From positions 1 to 64,000 of the forward strand of contig NZ_QOLA01000021.1 in NCBI RefSeq assembly GCF_003324565.1: a stretch of DNA of 64,000 nt, given 5' to 3'. Within the stretch, counting starts at the first letter, position 1. Each line of letters starts with the position of its first letter. Below are positions 39,075 to 46,240 of this stretch, piece after piece. The translations under genes and the position numbers were made by a program. The stretch is from Streptomyces sp. SDr-06. Lineage in GTDB: Bacteria > Actinomycetota > Actinomycetes > Streptomycetales > Streptomycetaceae. The notes under the pieces are model-generated. The model saw only the letters and a list, made by a program, of their open reading frames with translations. It had not been told where the DNA came from and searched no databases.

Positions 39075-40676
39075 TCACCCCCGCTGCTGGATGACCGCCC
39101 GCGGTTGTGCCCGGCCCGTCCAGCGGGTGAGAGCCGCGTGCAACCCCGGCGCGTCCGGGCGGTCGCTCGCCCAGGCCACGTATCCGTCGGGGCGGACAAG
39201 GAGCGTGCTGCCGCGCTCGCTCTTCCAGTGGGCGCATATCGCTCCCTCCGGCGCCGGTACCCTGCCGTCCCGGGGTGTCACGAGGACGAACCCGCCGCGC
39301 CGCAGCACCTCGTAGAGCCGCCCTTCCGCAAGCTCCACATCGGGGGCGCGCTTCCCGGTCAGCGGGTGCGATCCGCGTTCCGCCGCGTACGAGATGCCGA
39401 GGCCGCTGATCATTCCCATCGCCTTGTCGGAGGCCGGTCGTACGGCGTTGAGGAACCGGGTGAGCAGGGAACGGGTGGCCCGTTGGAGGGGGTTGTGGGC
39501 CATGGCGAGCCGCACGATCGAGCCGCTGCTGCGCAGCACCATCGCCCCGACGGGGTGCCGCTCCGCCTGGTAGCTGTCGAGGAGCGCCTCGGCGTCGGCG
39601 GTGCGGCCGCGCAGCACGGCGGCGAGCTTCCAGGAGAGGTTCGCCGCGTCCTGGAGGCCGGTGTTCATGCCCTGGCCGCCCGCGGGGGAGTGGACGTGTG
39701 CGGCGTCCCCGGCGAGGAAGACGCGGCCGACCCGGTAGGCCGGCGCCTGGCGTTCGTCGCTGTGGAAGCGGGAGATCCAACGGGCGTCGTGCATCCCGTA
39801 GTCGGAGCCGAGGGCCTCGCGCGCGATCGTGCGGACCTCGTCGAGGTCGACGGGGGCGGTGTCGGGCACCTGGCGCTTCCGATTCCACCCCATGATCCGG
39901 TAGTAGCCGTCGCCGAACGGCGCGATGAAGGCGAAGGAGTCGCCCGAGCCGTTGACGGTGAGCATGTTCTCCGGCTCCTCGGCGAGCCGCACGTCAGCCA
40001 GCACGATCGAGCGGATCACCGACACCCCGGGGAAGGGCAGCCCGAGGGCCTTGCGGACGCCGCTGTGTACGCCGTCGGCGCCGACCAGGTAGCGGGCCCG
40101 CACCCTGACGGGCTGCTCGCAGTCGCCGTCGCACAGCTCGGCGGTCACCCCGGTGTCGTCCTGCTGGAGGCTCAACAGCTCGGCCCCGTAACGGAATTGG
40201 GCACCGGCCGACAGCGCGCGCCGTTCCAGTAGCCGCTCCACCTCGTACTGCGGAGTTATCAGCAGGTACGGGAAGCGCGAGCGCAGCCGGGTCAGGTCGA
40301 GGGACAGGCGGCCGAACAACCGCAGCCGTTCGATGGTCCTGCCCCGCTTGATCAGTTCGTCCGCCAGGCCGCGCGCGTCGAGCATCTCCAGCGTGCGCGC
40401 GTGGACGCCGAAGGCGCGCGTCATGTTGCTGATCCCGTGGGCCCTGCGCTCGACCACGGTGACGCTGAGACCCGCCGCGGCCAGGTCGCCCGCGAGCAGC
40501 AGTCCGGTCGGGCCGGAGCCGACCACGAGCACGTCACTGGTCGACGGGGTCTCGGGCCGGATCGTGGCGCGGGCGGCGCCGGTGGAACGCGCGGGGGTGG
40601 GCGAACTCGCCGCGCCCGATGGGCTGGTGGGGTCGGTGGAGCGGGCGGAGCCGGTCGAGTCGGTGGTGTCGCGCAT
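39075..40676 (-). CDS. FAD-dependent aromatic monooxygenase
   Basis: A 533-residue class A flavoprotein hydroxylase (PheA/TfdB type). After a disordered 45-residue start come the FAD-binding GSGPTGLLLAGDLAAAGLSV, the DG motif YLVGADGVHSGVRKALG, and VFLAGDAAHVHSPAGGQGMN for the flavin ribityl. The C-terminus has a thioredoxin-like domain of this family (LLVRPDGYVAWASD). It uses NAD(P)H and oxygen to hydroxylate an aromatic compound such as a polyketide or phenol; the substrate is unknown. GGAGGA precedes the ATG. It diverges from a TetR regulator across a shared operator array and is its probable target. Confidence 0.92.
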   Translation of the reverse strand: MRDTTDSTGSARSTDPTSPSGAASSPTPARSTGAARATIRPETPSTSDVLVVGSGPTGLLLAGDLAAAGLSVTVVERRAHGISNMTRAFGVHARTLEMLDARGLADELIKRGRTIERLRLFGRLSLDLTRLRSRFPYLLITPQYEVERLLERRALSAGAQFRYGAELLSLQQDDTGVTAELCDGDCEQPVRVRARYLVGADGVHSGVRKALGLPFPGVSVIRSIVLADVRLAEEPENMLTVNGSGDSFAFIAPFGDGYYRIMGWNRKRQVPDTAPVDLDEVRTIAREALGSDYGMHDARWISRFHSDERQAPAYRVGRVFLAGDAAHVHSPAGGQGMNTGLQDAANLSWKLAAVLRGRTADAEALLDSYQAERHPVGAMVLRSSGSIVRLAMAHNPLQRATRSLLTRFLNAVRPASDKAMGMISGLGISYAAERGSHPLTGKRAPDVELAEGRLYEVLRRGGFVLVTPRDGRVPAPEGAICAHWKSERGSTLLVRPDGYVAWASDRPDAPGLHAALTRWTGRAQPRAVIQQRG

Positions 40677-40692
40677 GGCTTCCTCCTCGGGG

Positions 40693-40775
40693 CCAACAGT
40701 TGTTGGTCAACGCTTGTTGGCAAATGTAGAACCGCCGAGACTGGCGTGTCAACACCTGTTGGCCTACATTTGTTG
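40693..40775. promoter_or_regulatory. TetR operator array and divergent promoters
   Basis: Three copies of CAACA-NN-TGTTG (or one-base variants) start at 40694, 40708 and 40750, with an extra TGTTG half at 40771. TACATT boxes face outward on both strands: 40723-40728 for the monooxygenase and 40765-40770, seven bases before the TetR ATG. The third site and the half-site overlap the TetR promoter; sites one and two lie just after the monooxygenase start point. Confidence 0.75.
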
Positions 40776-40777
40776 GC

Positions 40778-41359
40778 ATGACGACCGAAGCCCCTTCCGG
40801 AAGCCCTCGCCGCACCTCCGGCGCCACCAAGGCCGCGATCCTGGAAGCCGCCCGCGAGCGCTTCGCGACCGACGGCTACGAGCGCGCGACCATCCGGTCC
40901 ATCGCCCGGGACGCGGGGATCGACCCTTCGATGGTGATGCGCTACTACGGGAACAAGGAGGGCCTGTTCGCCGCCGCCTCCGAGATCGACCTGCGCATGC
41001 CGGAGCTGGGGAGCCTGCCCGGCAAACACATCGGGGCCGCCCTCGTCGCGCACTTCCTCGACCGCTGGGAGGCCGACGACGTGCTCACCGCCCTGCTGCG
41101 GGTCGGCGTCACCAATGCGGCCGGCGCCGAGCGGGTGCAGACGATATTCGCCGAGCAGTTGATCCCGGTCGCCACCGGAGTCTGCCCCGATCCCGACGAC
41201 GCCCCGCGCCGCGCCGTTCTGGTCGCCTCGCAGATACTCGGCATGGCGATGGCCCGCTATGTGCTGCGCATCCCGACCGCCGTCGCGATGACTCGGGAGG
41301 AAGTGGTCGGCTGGCTGGCCCCCACCGTGCAGCGCTATCTGACGGCCGAGCGGCCTTAG
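40778..41359 (+). CDS. TetR-family regulator
   Basis: A 193-residue repressor. The N-terminal helix-turn-helix is ATKAAILEAARERFATDGYE followed by TIRSIARDAGIDPSMVMRYY and GNKEGLF; the C-terminal ligand domain is of the TetR_C type with TIFAEQLIPVATGVCPDPDD. It probably represses itself and the divergent flavin monooxygenase through the CAACA/TGTTG sites and releases them when an aromatic compound binds. The TACATT box seven bases before the ATG indicates a leaderless mRNA. Confidence 0.9.
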   Translation: MTTEAPSGSPRRTSGATKAAILEAARERFATDGYERATIRSIARDAGIDPSMVMRYYGNKEGLFAAASEIDLRMPELGSLPGKHIGAALVAHFLDRWEADDVLTALLRVGVTNAAGAERVQTIFAEQLIPVATGVCPDPDDAPRRAVLVASQILGMAMARYVLRIPTAVAMTREEVVGWLAPTVQRYLTAERP

Positions 41360-41438
41360 GCCCCAGCGCTCAGAAGCCCTTCCGTGGCAGTACGAGGCAA
41401 AGCTCTTCCGTGCCAGCACGCGGCATTCCTCTGCGCCG

Positions 41439-41444
41439 TAGACT
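41439..41444 (+). promoter_or_regulatory. -10 box of marR-like gene, leaderless
   Basis: TAGACT lies six bases before the ATG at 41451. Confidence 0.5.
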
Positions 41445-41450
41445 TTCTGC

Positions 41451-41951
41451 ATGGCACAGAAGAAGCGTTCGGGCGAGCCGACCGGGCCCGACCGGGACGG
41501 GGTCCTGCGCGATCTGGGCGCGGTCTCGCGCCGCTACATGGCCTCGTACGCGCTCTTCAACCAGGCCCTCGCCGACCATCTTGGGCTGCACCCGACGGAC
41601 CTCCAGTGCCTCAACCTGCTGGGCCTCGAACCCGGGCCCGTCACCACGGGGCGGATCGCCGGGCTCACCGGGCTCACCACGGGGTCCGCGACCCGGCTCG
41701 TCGACCGCCTCGAAAGGGCCGGGTATGTGACGCGCCGCCGGGACACCGAGGACCGCAGAAAGGTGCTCGTCGAGGTGGTGCCCGAGCGGATGGCGGAGCT
41801 CGGCAAGGTCTGGGGCAGGCTCAACGGCGCCTGGTGGGAGATGTTCGACGCGTACGGGGACGAGGAGATCGCCTTCATCGCCACCCATATGCGCCGGACG
41901 GTCGACCTCAGCGCGAGCCAGGTCGAACGCCTCAGAAGCGGCAAGCTCTGA
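41451..41951 (+). CDS. MarR-family regulator
   Basis: A 166-residue winged-helix regulator. HPTDLQCLNLLGLEPGPVTT and TGLTTGSATRLVDRLERAGY form the DNA-binding domain, and RRRDTEDRRKVLVEV the wing. The helices at both ends would form the dimer. One cysteine (LQCLN) lies in the DNA-binding helix and could serve as a thiol sensor, which is only a possibility. It has its own promoter, follows the TetR gene by 91 bases, and converges on the Mut7-C gene; its targets are not evident. Confidence 0.88.
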   Translation: MAQKKRSGEPTGPDRDGVLRDLGAVSRRYMASYALFNQALADHLGLHPTDLQCLNLLGLEPGPVTTGRIAGLTGLTTGSATRLVDRLERAGYVTRRRDTEDRRKVLVEVVPERMAELGKVWGRLNGAWWEMFDAYGDEEIAFIATHMRRTVDLSASQVERLRSGKL

Positions 41952-41978
41952 CGGGCCCGCCGCGCGACCTCGCCGTCC

Positions 41979-42734
41979 CTATCCGGCCTGTTCCGCCGGG
42001 CAGGGCCCGGCCGTGCCGAACTCGCGGACGGCGTCGTCGACAATCGCCTCAAGACTGGCGTGGTGCGCCCCGCGCCAGTAGACGCGCTCGCAGGAACCGC
42101 ACTCCGCGAAGACGTCGTACGTGGTGCGCGTGCCGTGTTCCAGGCGCGCACCCACCGATTCCTTGTCGGCCTCTCGTAGGGGTGCGTTGCAGGCGGTGCA
42201 GCGCGTCCAGGGCGCCAGGACCGGCGCGAACCGGCTGAGTACGTCCCGGAGTTGCTCGTCGGTGCGGTGGCTGTAGACGTAGGCCCCGGCCCAGAGCTCG
42301 CGGCGGTGCAGCAGCCCCCGGTCCCGGGAGAGCATGACGCGCTGCTCCCGAGCGGAGAGCGCGGCGAGTGCGGGGTCGCCGATGTCCTCGCTCTCGTACG
42401 CCGCGTCGACACCGAGCAGCCTCAACCGGCGGGCCAGCGTGCCGAGATGGACGTCGAGCAGGAAGCGCAGAGGGGCGCCCGGCACCTGCTGTGGGCGCTC
42501 GACGGCGCGCACCTCGATGAATTCGCCCGCCGCCGGAATGTGCGAGACCGGGACCTCGCGTCCGTCGGAGAGCAGCCGACCGGCCTCGGTGAGCGGAACA
42601 CCCAGCGATTCGACGACGTGGCCGAGGGTGGACACGCCGTCGGTCACCACGGCGCTGCGTCCCTGTCGGCGCTTCGGCGGAACGAAAAGGTGCAGCTCGG
42701 GGGCGAAGTCGATCTGGATCTCCGGTCCATTCAC
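41979..42734 (-). CDS. Mut7-C RNase protein with ubiquitin-like and zinc-ribbon parts
   Basis: A 251-residue protein. Residues about 5-80 resemble the Mut7-C ubiquitin-like domain (DFAPELHLFVPPKRR, VSTLGHVVESLGVPLTEAG). Then FLLDVHLGTLARRLRLLGVD and VMLSRDRGLLHRRELW form the Mut7-C (DUF82) PIN-like nuclease, with aspartates for metal binding. The C-terminal TRCTACNAPLRE and CGSCERVYWRG form a four-cysteine zinc ribbon. The family is thought to be an RNase; bacterial substrates are unknown. It has no obvious partner here. Confidence 0.88.
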   Translation of the reverse strand: MNGPEIQIDFAPELHLFVPPKRRQGRSAVVTDGVSTLGHVVESLGVPLTEAGRLLSDGREVPVSHIPAAGEFIEVRAVERPQQVPGAPLRFLLDVHLGTLARRLRLLGVDAAYESEDIGDPALAALSAREQRVMLSRDRGLLHRRELWAGAYVYSHRTDEQLRDVLSRFAPVLAPWTRCTACNAPLREADKESVGARLEHGTRTTYDVFAECGSCERVYWRGAHHASLEAIVDDAVREFGTAGPCPAEQAG

Positions 42735-42837
42735 GCCGTCAGGATCGCATTCCCGCAGGGGTGTGGGCCAGGCATTTCAGGGCGCGCCCCGGTGTCTGCG
42801 CCGGAGCACCGGGGGCTCGCTCTGGTGCGCCGACCCG

Positions 42838-43677
42838 CTAGGGACGGAAGGCGTCCGCGTTTTCGCGGGCCCAGTCCTCGAAGGTGCGGGCCGGGTGACC
42901 GGTCAGCTCTTCGACGACGGGTGTGACGGAGTCGGGCCGACCGTCGCTGGAGGCGAAGTAGCTGAGCAGTGCGTCGGCGATGGCCGGGGGCATGAACTCG
43001 GCCGTCGACTCCTTCCAGGCCTGACCGCTCACGGCGTTCACGGTGAGGGGCCGGCCGATCACCTCGGCGAGTATCGCGACCTGCTCCGCGGCGCTGAGGG
43101 AGGCGGGCCCGGTGAGGTGGTAGGCCCGGCCCCGCAGCTCGGGCCGGGTGAGCACGGCGAGCGCGGCTTCCGCGATGTCCGCCTCATGGATCGGGCTGGA
43201 CTGGGTCTCGGGGTAGGGGAGGTCCACGGTGCCGGTCGACTTGATCGCCCAGGCCCACCCCAGGGCGTTGCCCGCGAAACCGCCGGGCTGCAGGAAGGTC
43301 GACTGGATGCCGGAGCTCTCCAGGCCTCGCTCGACCGCGCGGTGCATGGCCGCGATGGCGTTGGTGTCGGCGTCGGGCGCGAGGACGGAGCTGGAGGACA
43401 GCAGCACGATGTGCTGGACCCCGGCGGCCTTCGCCTCGGAGAGGAACGCCTCGATGTGCTTCGGGTTGGCGTACAGGAAGACCGACTCGACACCGGCCAG
43501 CGCGGCCGGGAAGGTCGCCGGGTCGTCGAGGTCGCAGACGACGCGCTCCACCCCCTCCGGAAGGCTCAGCTTGTCCGGGCTCGCGGATGCCGCTCGCACG
43601 GCGACGCCGTGCTGGTGGAGCAGCGGGATGAGGGCGGCGGCGACTTTGCCGCGGCTGCCGGTGATCAGAACGGTCAT
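42838..43677 (-). CDS. NmrA-like NAD(P)-binding protein
   Basis: A 279-residue atypical short-chain dehydrogenase: VLITGSRGKVAAALIPLL is the cofactor loop (residues 3-20), SVFLYANPKHIEAFLSEAKA and HIVLLSSSSVLAP follow, and there is no YxxxK pair, as in NmrA/QOR2-type quinone or redox sensors. In relatives these act as NAD(P)H:quinone oxidoreductases under control of HxlR regulators. An AGTACT repeat lies 33-49 bases upstream, but no HxlR gene is nearby. Confidence 0.85.
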   Translation of the reverse strand: MTVLITGSRGKVAAALIPLLHQHGVAVRAASASPDKLSLPEGVERVVCDLDDPATFPAALAGVESVFLYANPKHIEAFLSEAKAAGVQHIVLLSSSSVLAPDADTNAIAAMHRAVERGLESSGIQSTFLQPGGFAGNALGWAWAIKSTGTVDLPYPETQSSPIHEADIAEAALAVLTRPELRGRAYHLTGPASLSAAEQVAILAEVIGRPLTVNAVSGQAWKESTAEFMPPAIADALLSYFASSDGRPDSVTPVVEELTGHPARTFEDWARENADAFRP

Positions 43678-43709
43678 GGTCTAAAAGCCCTTCGTGTCAA
43701 GAAAGTTGA

Positions 43710-43726
43710 AGTACTCCCGCAGTACT
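43710..43726 (-). promoter_or_regulatory. AGTACT repeat upstream of NmrA-like gene
   Basis: Two AGTACT hexamers separated by CCCGC. TACT/AGTA spacing of this kind is used by HxlR/YodB-type quinone- or thiol-sensing repressors, which commonly control this enzyme family. Confidence 0.4.
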
Positions 43727-43957
43727 GGCCCCTATGGGGCGAGCGTACGTCGCGGGCGGCCGCCGGGGCAGTGAGCTCTTCCGGCGGACCTAGCCGACCG
43801 GGCCGCGCTGTCGTGGCGGATCGGCCTGCGGGTGGGGTGGTGCGTGAGGTCATGGGTGGCGCGTGGGGGCTTCCCGACGGCTTCCCCGCTGCCGGCCGCT
43901 GGCCTTCAGGCCCTGGGGCAGGCCGGGAGTCCGTGCCACTGCTCTGCGCTGTGCAGA

Positions 43958-43974
43958 ATCTGCGTCACGCAGAT
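43958..43974. promoter_or_regulatory. 17-base palindrome, possible operator
   Basis: ATCTGCGT-C-ACGCAGAT, perfect eight-base arms with one central base, followed by AAATAT. It lies between two divergent genes, 170 bases before the acetyltransferase. Confidence 0.4.
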
Positions 43975-44128
43975 AAATATCCAGGAGGGCGGCGCCTGCG
44001 TCAAGCGCCTTATTCTTCGGCGCCGGGAAGGCGGCTGAGGGGAGACGGGAGGATGCCTGGGGAAATGCGTGGGGAGAGGCGGATGGCGCGCGGGGGTGGG
44101 CCGCGCGGTGGGCCGGAGACGCGGCCTC

Positions 44129-44134
44129 TACCCT
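44129..44134 (+). promoter_or_regulatory. -10 box of acetyltransferase gene, leaderless
   Basis: TACCCT lies six bases before the ATG at 44141. Confidence 0.45.
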
Positions 44135-44140
44135 TCCCGC

Positions 44141-44572
44141 ATGAAGATCATTGACCTTGAGCCGGGTGACCGGCGTCTGACGGACGACCTGCTGCCGGTT
44201 CTCACAGAACTCCGACCGCACCTCACCGAAGACCTCTTCGCCGAGATCTACGCGGAGGGGCACGCCCAGGGGCTGCGCTTCACCGCCGTCTACGGCGACG
44301 ACGGGGTCTGCGTCGGCGCCGCCGGGTGGCGGATCATCGTCAACACCGTGGCGGTGCGCAAGCTGTACGTCGACGACCTCGTCACCGCCGCCACCGCCCG
44401 CTCGACCGGCGTGGGCCACGCCCTCCTCGCGCACCTGGAGGGCCACGCGAGGGCGGCGGGCTGCACCTCCCTCAACCTCGACTCCGGCACCCACCGCACC
44501 GACGCCCACCGCTTCTACTTCCGCGAGCGCATGGCGGTGACCGCCTTCAACTTCAACAAGGACCTGGACTGA
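44141..44572 (+). CDS. GNAT-family N-acetyltransferase
   Basis: A 143-residue acetyltransferase. The core strand KLYVDDLVTAATARSTGVGH leads into the acetyl-CoA pyrophosphate loop (RSTGVGHALL), followed by HARAAGCTSLNLDSGTHRTD and AHRFYFRERM at the C-terminus, where the conserved tyrosine region of GNAT enzymes lies. It transfers an acetyl group from acetyl-CoA to an amine; the substrate is unknown. The start rests on the TACCCT box; no ribosome site is present. The next gene, also an acetyltransferase, converges on it, but the two proteins are not close relatives. Confidence 0.88.
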   Translation: MKIIDLEPGDRRLTDDLLPVLTELRPHLTEDLFAEIYAEGHAQGLRFTAVYGDDGVCVGAAGWRIIVNTVAVRKLYVDDLVTAATARSTGVGHALLAHLEGHARAAGCTSLNLDSGTHRTDAHRFYFRERMAVTAFNFNKDLD

Positions 44573-44696
44573 GCTCTGGGAAGGGCGGCGGCCCGAAGGA
44601 GGTCAACCTCGTCGCCGACAAGGCAGGTTGAAGCGTGACCCTCCGCCTGCCGGGAGCCATGGCCTCCAACTGAGTCAGCTTCTGGCCGAGTTGAGG

Positions 44697-45236
44697 TCAG
44701 CCGCCCGATCCCAGATCGATCCACCAGTCGTTCGACCGGAGCAGCGTGCCCGGCGGGTACTCGAACTCGACCTCGCCGGCGCACTCGAACCCGGCCTTGC
44801 GGCAGGTGGCGTTGGAGGCGGCGTGATCGACGGACGGGTAGGCGTGCAGACGACGCGGGCCGCCCGCTGAGCGGGCCGCCTCCACGACCGCCAGGAGCGC
44901 CGCGGCGGCCAGACCGCGGCCCTGGTATTCGGGAAGGATGCCGTAGCCCGTCTCGTACACCGCCTCGCCCTGCCATATGCGGGGCCAGTACCCGACCGAT
45001 CCCACGGCTTCGCCCGTGCCGTCGAGGACGACCTTGAACATGCGCCCCTCGGTGGCGGGGCGGGCGCTCATGGCCGTGTACTTGCCGTGGCGGGCCAGGA
45101 TCTTCTCCTCGGACTCCGGGCCGCCGAGGTGGTCGGTCATCTCCGGGGCGTTCTTCCTCCGCAGCAGACCGAGGTCCGCGTCGGACCAGGCCTCCAGCCG
45201 GACGTGCGGGGGAACTTCACGTGTGGTGTCACTCAT
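44697..45236 (-). CDS. GNAT-family N-acetyltransferase
   Basis: A 179-residue acetyltransferase of the ribosomal-protein/RimJ-like type. LEAWSDADLGLLRRKNAPEM opens the domain, VGSVGYWPRIWQGEAVYETG leads to ILPEYQGRGLAAAALLAVVE with the acetyl-CoA loop QGRGLA, and NATCRKAGFECAGEVEFEYP is the C-terminal strand. The substrate may be an amino acid, antibiotic or protein N-terminus. The start at 45236 is supported by a TACCGT box seven bases upstream. An AraC-type regulator lies directly upstream on the same strand. Confidence 0.88.
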   Translation of the reverse strand: MSDTTREVPPHVRLEAWSDADLGLLRRKNAPEMTDHLGGPESEEKILARHGKYTAMSARPATEGRMFKVVLDGTGEAVGSVGYWPRIWQGEAVYETGYGILPEYQGRGLAAAALLAVVEAARSAGGPRRLHAYPSVDHAASNATCRKAGFECAGEVEFEYPPGTLLRSNDWWIDLGSGG

Positions 45237-45243
45237 GTCCCCG

Positions 45244-45249
45244 ACGGTA
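45244..45249 (-). promoter_or_regulatory. -10 box of second acetyltransferase gene
   Basis: TACCGT on the minus strand, seven bases before the ATG at 45236. Confidence 0.45.
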
Positions 45250-45276
45250 GGCGCCGGGTCTGACAACGGCCTCGGA

Positions 45277-46101
45277 TCAGGGGCGGGAGGCCGCCGGGCG
45301 CAGGGCCGAGGGCGGTGCGCCCAGCGTCGCCGTGAAGTCCCGTACGAGATGGGCCTGGTCGGCGTAGCCCAGTTCGGCGGCCAGCCGGGCCCAGTCGACG
45401 GCGTCGTCGGACTCGGCGTGTTCGAGGGCTTCGTGGATGCGGTAGCGCAGCACGACCCACTTCGGGCCGACGCCCACGCAGGCCGCGAAGAGACGCTGCA
45501 GGGAGCGTGCGGACAGACCCGCCTCGCGGGCGAGGGCGTCGACGCGGCGGACCGTGCGGTCGTGGCGGATGCGGTCCACCAGCTCCATCGCGAGCTCCGC
45601 CTGGGGGTCGGGCCGCGGATCGAGGCCGAGCAGGAAGGCGTCGAGGGCGGCCACGCGGTCCTCGTCCCGGTCCGGGGAGAGGACCGCCGTGGGGTCGGCC
45701 CCGGGGAAGACCGGGTCCGCGGGAATGACCCGGTCCGTCCACTGGGAGACGGGGAAATCCGGTGCGAAGGGCCGGAAGCCGCCGGGGCGGAACTGGATCC
45801 CGCACACCCGCCCGCGCCCCGACAGCTTCCGGGTGTCCAGGGCGAGCCCGACCCCCGCGAGCTCCAGGAAGTCCGGGCGGCCGTCGTCATACCGCTGGAA
45901 GACCACGTTGACGGAGGGGTGCGGCACCACATGGGAGGCGTACGGCCGGGGGAGATCCCAGTCGATCAGCCAGTAGTGCTCCAGATAGGGGCGCAGCGCG
46001 GGAGCCGGTTCATGGCGGCGGAACCGCACGTGCGCGAAGAGGTCGGAGGCGTCGACAATGCCGCGCGTGTCGCGTCGCGGGCCGGGACTCTGCGCTGACA
46101 T
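45277..46101 (-). CDS. AraC-family regulator with DUF6597-type sensor
   Basis: A 274-residue regulator. The N-terminal 150 residues (RPYLEHYWLIDWDLPRPYAS, PHPSVNVVFQRY, VCGIQFRPGGFRPFA) match the cupin-like domain found before AraC domains in many actinobacterial proteins; the C-terminal double helix-turn-helix is VDALAREAGLSARSLQRLFA and WARLAAELGYADQAHLVRDF. Such regulators often control the neighbouring acetyltransferase, here 40 bases downstream. The TAGGAT box six bases before the ATG implies a leaderless mRNA. Confidence 0.9.
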   Translation of the reverse strand: MSAQSPGPRRDTRGIVDASDLFAHVRFRRHEPAPALRPYLEHYWLIDWDLPRPYASHVVPHPSVNVVFQRYDDGRPDFLELAGVGLALDTRKLSGRGRVCGIQFRPGGFRPFAPDFPVSQWTDRVIPADPVFPGADPTAVLSPDRDEDRVAALDAFLLGLDPRPDPQAELAMELVDRIRHDRTVRRVDALAREAGLSARSLQRLFAACVGVGPKWVVLRYRIHEALEHAESDDAVDWARLAAELGYADQAHLVRDFTATLGAPPSALRPAASRP

Positions 46102-46107
46102 GGCCCG

Positions 46108-46113
46108 ATCCTA
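46108..46113 (-). promoter_or_regulatory. -10 box of araC-like gene, leaderless
   Basis: TAGGAT on the minus strand, six bases before the ATG at 46101. Confidence 0.5.
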
Positions 46114-46140
46114 TGGAGCGGTTGCCCTTGAGGAAGCGGC

Positions 46141-46225
46141 CACCTCTTGAAGAGGGTGCGGCTCTGTTCTGTACCGGGCACCTCTTTAAGAGGTCGTCGC
46201 TCCGGTCTTCAAGAGGTCGTCGCTC
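46141..46225. repeat. AAGAGG repeat cluster
   Basis: Three related elements: CACCTCTTGAAGAGGGTG at 46141-46158 (imperfect palindrome), ACCTCTTTAAGAGGT at 46180-46194 (perfect seven-base arms), and AAGAGGTCGTCGCTC at 46188-46202 and again at 46211-46225 (exact 15-base direct repeat). They fill the gap between the ATPase 3' end and the AraC-type gene and could be operators or a multi-part terminator. Confidence 0.7.
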
Positions 46226-46240
46226 GGGCCCTGCAGTGTC

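Larger units (their letters stand above)
43678..44140. other. Intergenic region with two palindromes
   Basis: About 460 bases. Near the NmrA-like gene it has AGTACT-CCCGC-AGTACT, and at 43958-43974 an eight-base-arm palindrome followed by AT-rich bases. Weak open frames on both strands cross the second palindrome but lack ribosome sites. No gene was accepted. Confidence 0.5.

Noticed and set aside
43850..44130. Short open frames on both strands before the acetyltransferase
   Set aside because: No ribosome site, no recognisable domain, and biased composition; kept only as intergenic.
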